Below are positions 11,485 through 13,090 of a stretch of 13,090 bases of DNA, in pieces. Position 1 is the first letter of the stretch. The number at the start of each line of letters is the position of its first letter. The notes beneath the pieces were generated by a model that worked only from the letters and a program-made list of their open reading frames with translations, was not told where the DNA came from and searched no databases. This DNA is from Caryophanales bacterium UBA6877. GTDB lineage: Bacteria > Bacillota_I > Bacilli_A > RFN20 > CAG-826. The stretch is taken from assembly GCA_002451465.1 (NCBI GenBank), contig DKCJ01000012.1, forward strand, positions 41,985 through 55,074, in the 5' to 3' direction. Position numbers and translations under genes: made by a program.

Positions 11485-12999
11485 TTAATTCAATTTTGTT
11501 ATTTCGTATTTTGTTCTTAAATTATCACTAGAAGTAGCAAAATGATTTAATGCTTTTTCAAAATCTTCAATGGATTTATTTAATTCTTTATTTGAAGTAT
11601 CACTTACTTTTTTAATAACACCAATAATGTATCTTAAAAAATCAAATATTAAACGTACAACATAACTGAATTCAATTTTGTTTTCTTCTTCTTCGTTTTG
11701 AGTTTCTTTCTCATTAGTTTTATTATTGACCTCGTTTAACATAAAACCATAAGCATGAGCAAATTCAATACTTTTAGTATATATATCAAAATGATAATCA
11801 GTATCTATTGCATTAATGCCTTTTAAAAAATCTAATACTCTTTTTGAAAAATTTATATTATGGTCATTTATTATTATTTCTTGAGGATTGTTAAAAATTG
11901 TTTTTATAAATTCACTTTTATCTTTTTTATAATATTTAGAATAGGTTTTATATGCATTGTTTTGTAAAATTTCTTCATCTATATGTAGGTTTTTAGTATA
12001 CAAGAATAAATCAGTAACCGAATATAAAGATGATAAATAATAATATTTAATTAAATCATTAAATTTTTCATAGTTAAAGTTAATAGCAGTAAAGAATATT
12101 GCGGCTTTTTCAAGGTATGGTTTTATGGTTATAAAAGCCCCATTTTCCTCATTTAAAAAATATAATATTGTGATATCTTTTAAATATTCTAAGTTAAAGC
12201 AAAAAATTTCTAAGTAATTATCAAAATAGCCTGGTTTTTCTTTTTTTAAAAATTCAAAAAATTTTACATAATCTTTTGAAAATTTACCTAATATGTTTTC
12301 AAATTGAATAATAAAAGTATTAGTGTCTAAACTTGGTGTAATTAGTTTTTTAGAAGCTTTATATTCATCGTTTTCTTTTTTAATTCCTTTCATTTCTTCT
12401 CTTAATTTTATGTTTCTGTTTTTGGTTTCATTTTCTATAGGAGCGAAGTGATCAGGCGAAATATTATGAACAATTTTACTATAATAGACATAATCATTTC
12501 TCAAAGATTTATTAACATCGAATAGATTAATAATATTATTAATATTAATTTCACTATTGGCAGTTATTCCATGTAAATAAATTAAATCGGAGCTATTTAA
12601 AAAAGAATTGAAATCGATTTGCTTTGGTAAAAGTAATTTATTTTTAAGTTTATTAGCTTCTTTTTCAGCAACAACACGTTTTTGAGCTTTTAATTTAAAT
12701 AAATGATAATTTTCATCATATAAGATGTTATCTTTTGATAAATTTAAAATTGCGAGGGCTTCAATATAACGTCTAGTAAACATGCAATTTGTATTTAGAG
12801 TTAAATTAAAATAATTCGCAATAGCGATTAATTTGAAGCAATAATAAATTTCATATTTAAAAGAGTTGACAAAATAACCTTTTTTATCATTAATGAATTT
12901 TGATTCATCGTTTTTTAATTCTTCTAAACGGTCAGAAAAGAAGCGATAAGATCTATTTGCCTTTTGCTTCACATTTGAAGCACTTTTGTTTACACGCAT
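11485..12999 (-). CDS. Hypothetical 504-residue helical protein, unknown function
   Basis: I cannot name this protein's family with confidence. It is lysine-, asparagine- and isoleucine-rich, with no signal peptide and no clear membrane helix, and predicted mainly alpha-helical. Visible features are an R76-x3-E80 pair in a helix (FTRRYIEALAILNL), YYSKIVHNISPDHF (172-185) with H178, a charged segment (190-218), and SIEFAHAYGFM (410-420) with H415. An acid-rich linker (423-441, including NEKETQNEEEENK) precedes a final helical region (445-500). The 'R-E helix then Y-S-x3-H' arrangement recalls DUF5677-like or HEPN-like helical proteins, a weak resemblance only. No ribosome site precedes its ATG. 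It is alone, very AT-rich, and converges on the tRNA-Leu unit. Confidence 0.65.
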   Translation of the reverse strand: MRVNKSASNVKQKANRSYRFFSDRLEELKNDESKFINDKKGYFVNSFKYEIYYCFKLIAIANYFNLTLNTNCMFTRRYIEALAILNLSKDNILYDENYHLFKLKAQKRVVAEKEANKLKNKLLLPKQIDFNSFLNSSDLIYLHGITANSEININNIINLFDVNKSLRNDYVYYSKIVHNISPDHFAPIENETKNRNIKLREEMKGIKKENDEYKASKKLITPSLDTNTFIIQFENILGKFSKDYVKFFEFLKKEKPGYFDNYLEIFCFNLEYLKDITILYFLNEENGAFITIKPYLEKAAIFFTAINFNYEKFNDLIKYYYLSSLYSVTDLFLYTKNLHIDEEILQNNAYKTYSKYYKKDKSEFIKTIFNNPQEIIINDHNINFSKRVLDFLKGINAIDTDYHFDIYTKSIEFAHAYGFMLNEVNNKTNEKETQNEEEENKIEFSYVVRLIFDFLRYIIGVIKKVSDTSNKELNKSIEDFEKALNHFATSSDNLRTKYEITKLN

Positions 13000-13090
13000 A
13001 TAATAATTTGACCATATGTTATATTTTTTTACAAGTTTTTTATTTTATAAAATTCGTAAATTCTTAAACTATTAAGTGACAAACTAAATG

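Noticed and set aside
1..13090. CRISPR arrays, insertion sequences or prophage genes
   Set aside because: No regularly spaced direct repeats, transposase, integrase or phage-type proteins are seen on either strand.

Overview
The window comes from a low-GC (about 30% by eye) Gram-positive-type bacterium. It shows strong AAGGAG ribosome sites, TATAAT -10 boxes, U-tailed hairpin terminators, HrcA/CIRCE heat-shock control and an encoded CCA on its tRNA. TGG is used for Trp with no in-frame TGA, so the ordinary bacterial code applies. A strictly or mostly anaerobic member of the Bacilli (Erysipelotrichia or relatives of the Mollicutes) fits best; this is an inference from composition and gene content.

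Region 1 (1-304) holds the frayed tail of an upstream membrane-protein reading frame and then an extended -10 promoter with a perfect 10-bp palindrome (TTGTATACAA) just downstream. Region 2 (305-5558) is the main interest: one tight six-gene operon. It encodes a CooC-type metal-insertion ATPase with its CYC motif, two 2-hydroxyacyl-CoA dehydratase/benzoyl-CoA reductase (HAD/BCR) family subunits, a BadF/HgdC-type activase that is itself an ATP-driven [4Fe-4S] electron donor, a 59-residue single-span membrane protein, and a 238-residue stand-alone protein resembling the middle domain of acetyl-CoA synthase (CdhC/AcsB) with a CxxCx5C motif. No CO dehydrogenase, no complete acetyl-CoA synthase, and no CoA transferase or other substrate gene accompanies it. 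The set looks like an ATP-driven low-potential redox machine combined with a nickel-type maturation factor and an A-cluster-like domain; its substrate is unknown. The operon ends in a long near-perfect hairpin terminator.

Region 3 (5887-7555) has two membrane proteins of unknown function, the first apparently on a leaderless transcript. Region 4 (7572-8182) is an hsp20 small heat-shock gene behind a strong promoter that carries two CIRCE operators in tandem. Region 5 (8180-11041) is a likely three-gene unit: an aminopeptidase P of the long form (true start ATG at 8235), a MazG-like nucleotide pyrophosphohydrolase and an MTA/SAH nucleosidase-like protein. These suggest peptide turnover and nucleotide/methyl-cycle housekeeping. 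Region 6 (11137-11289) is a tRNA-Leu(UAG) with its own promoter and terminator. Region 7 (11485-12999, minus strand) is a lone, very AT-rich 504-codon gene of unknown function converging on the tRNA.
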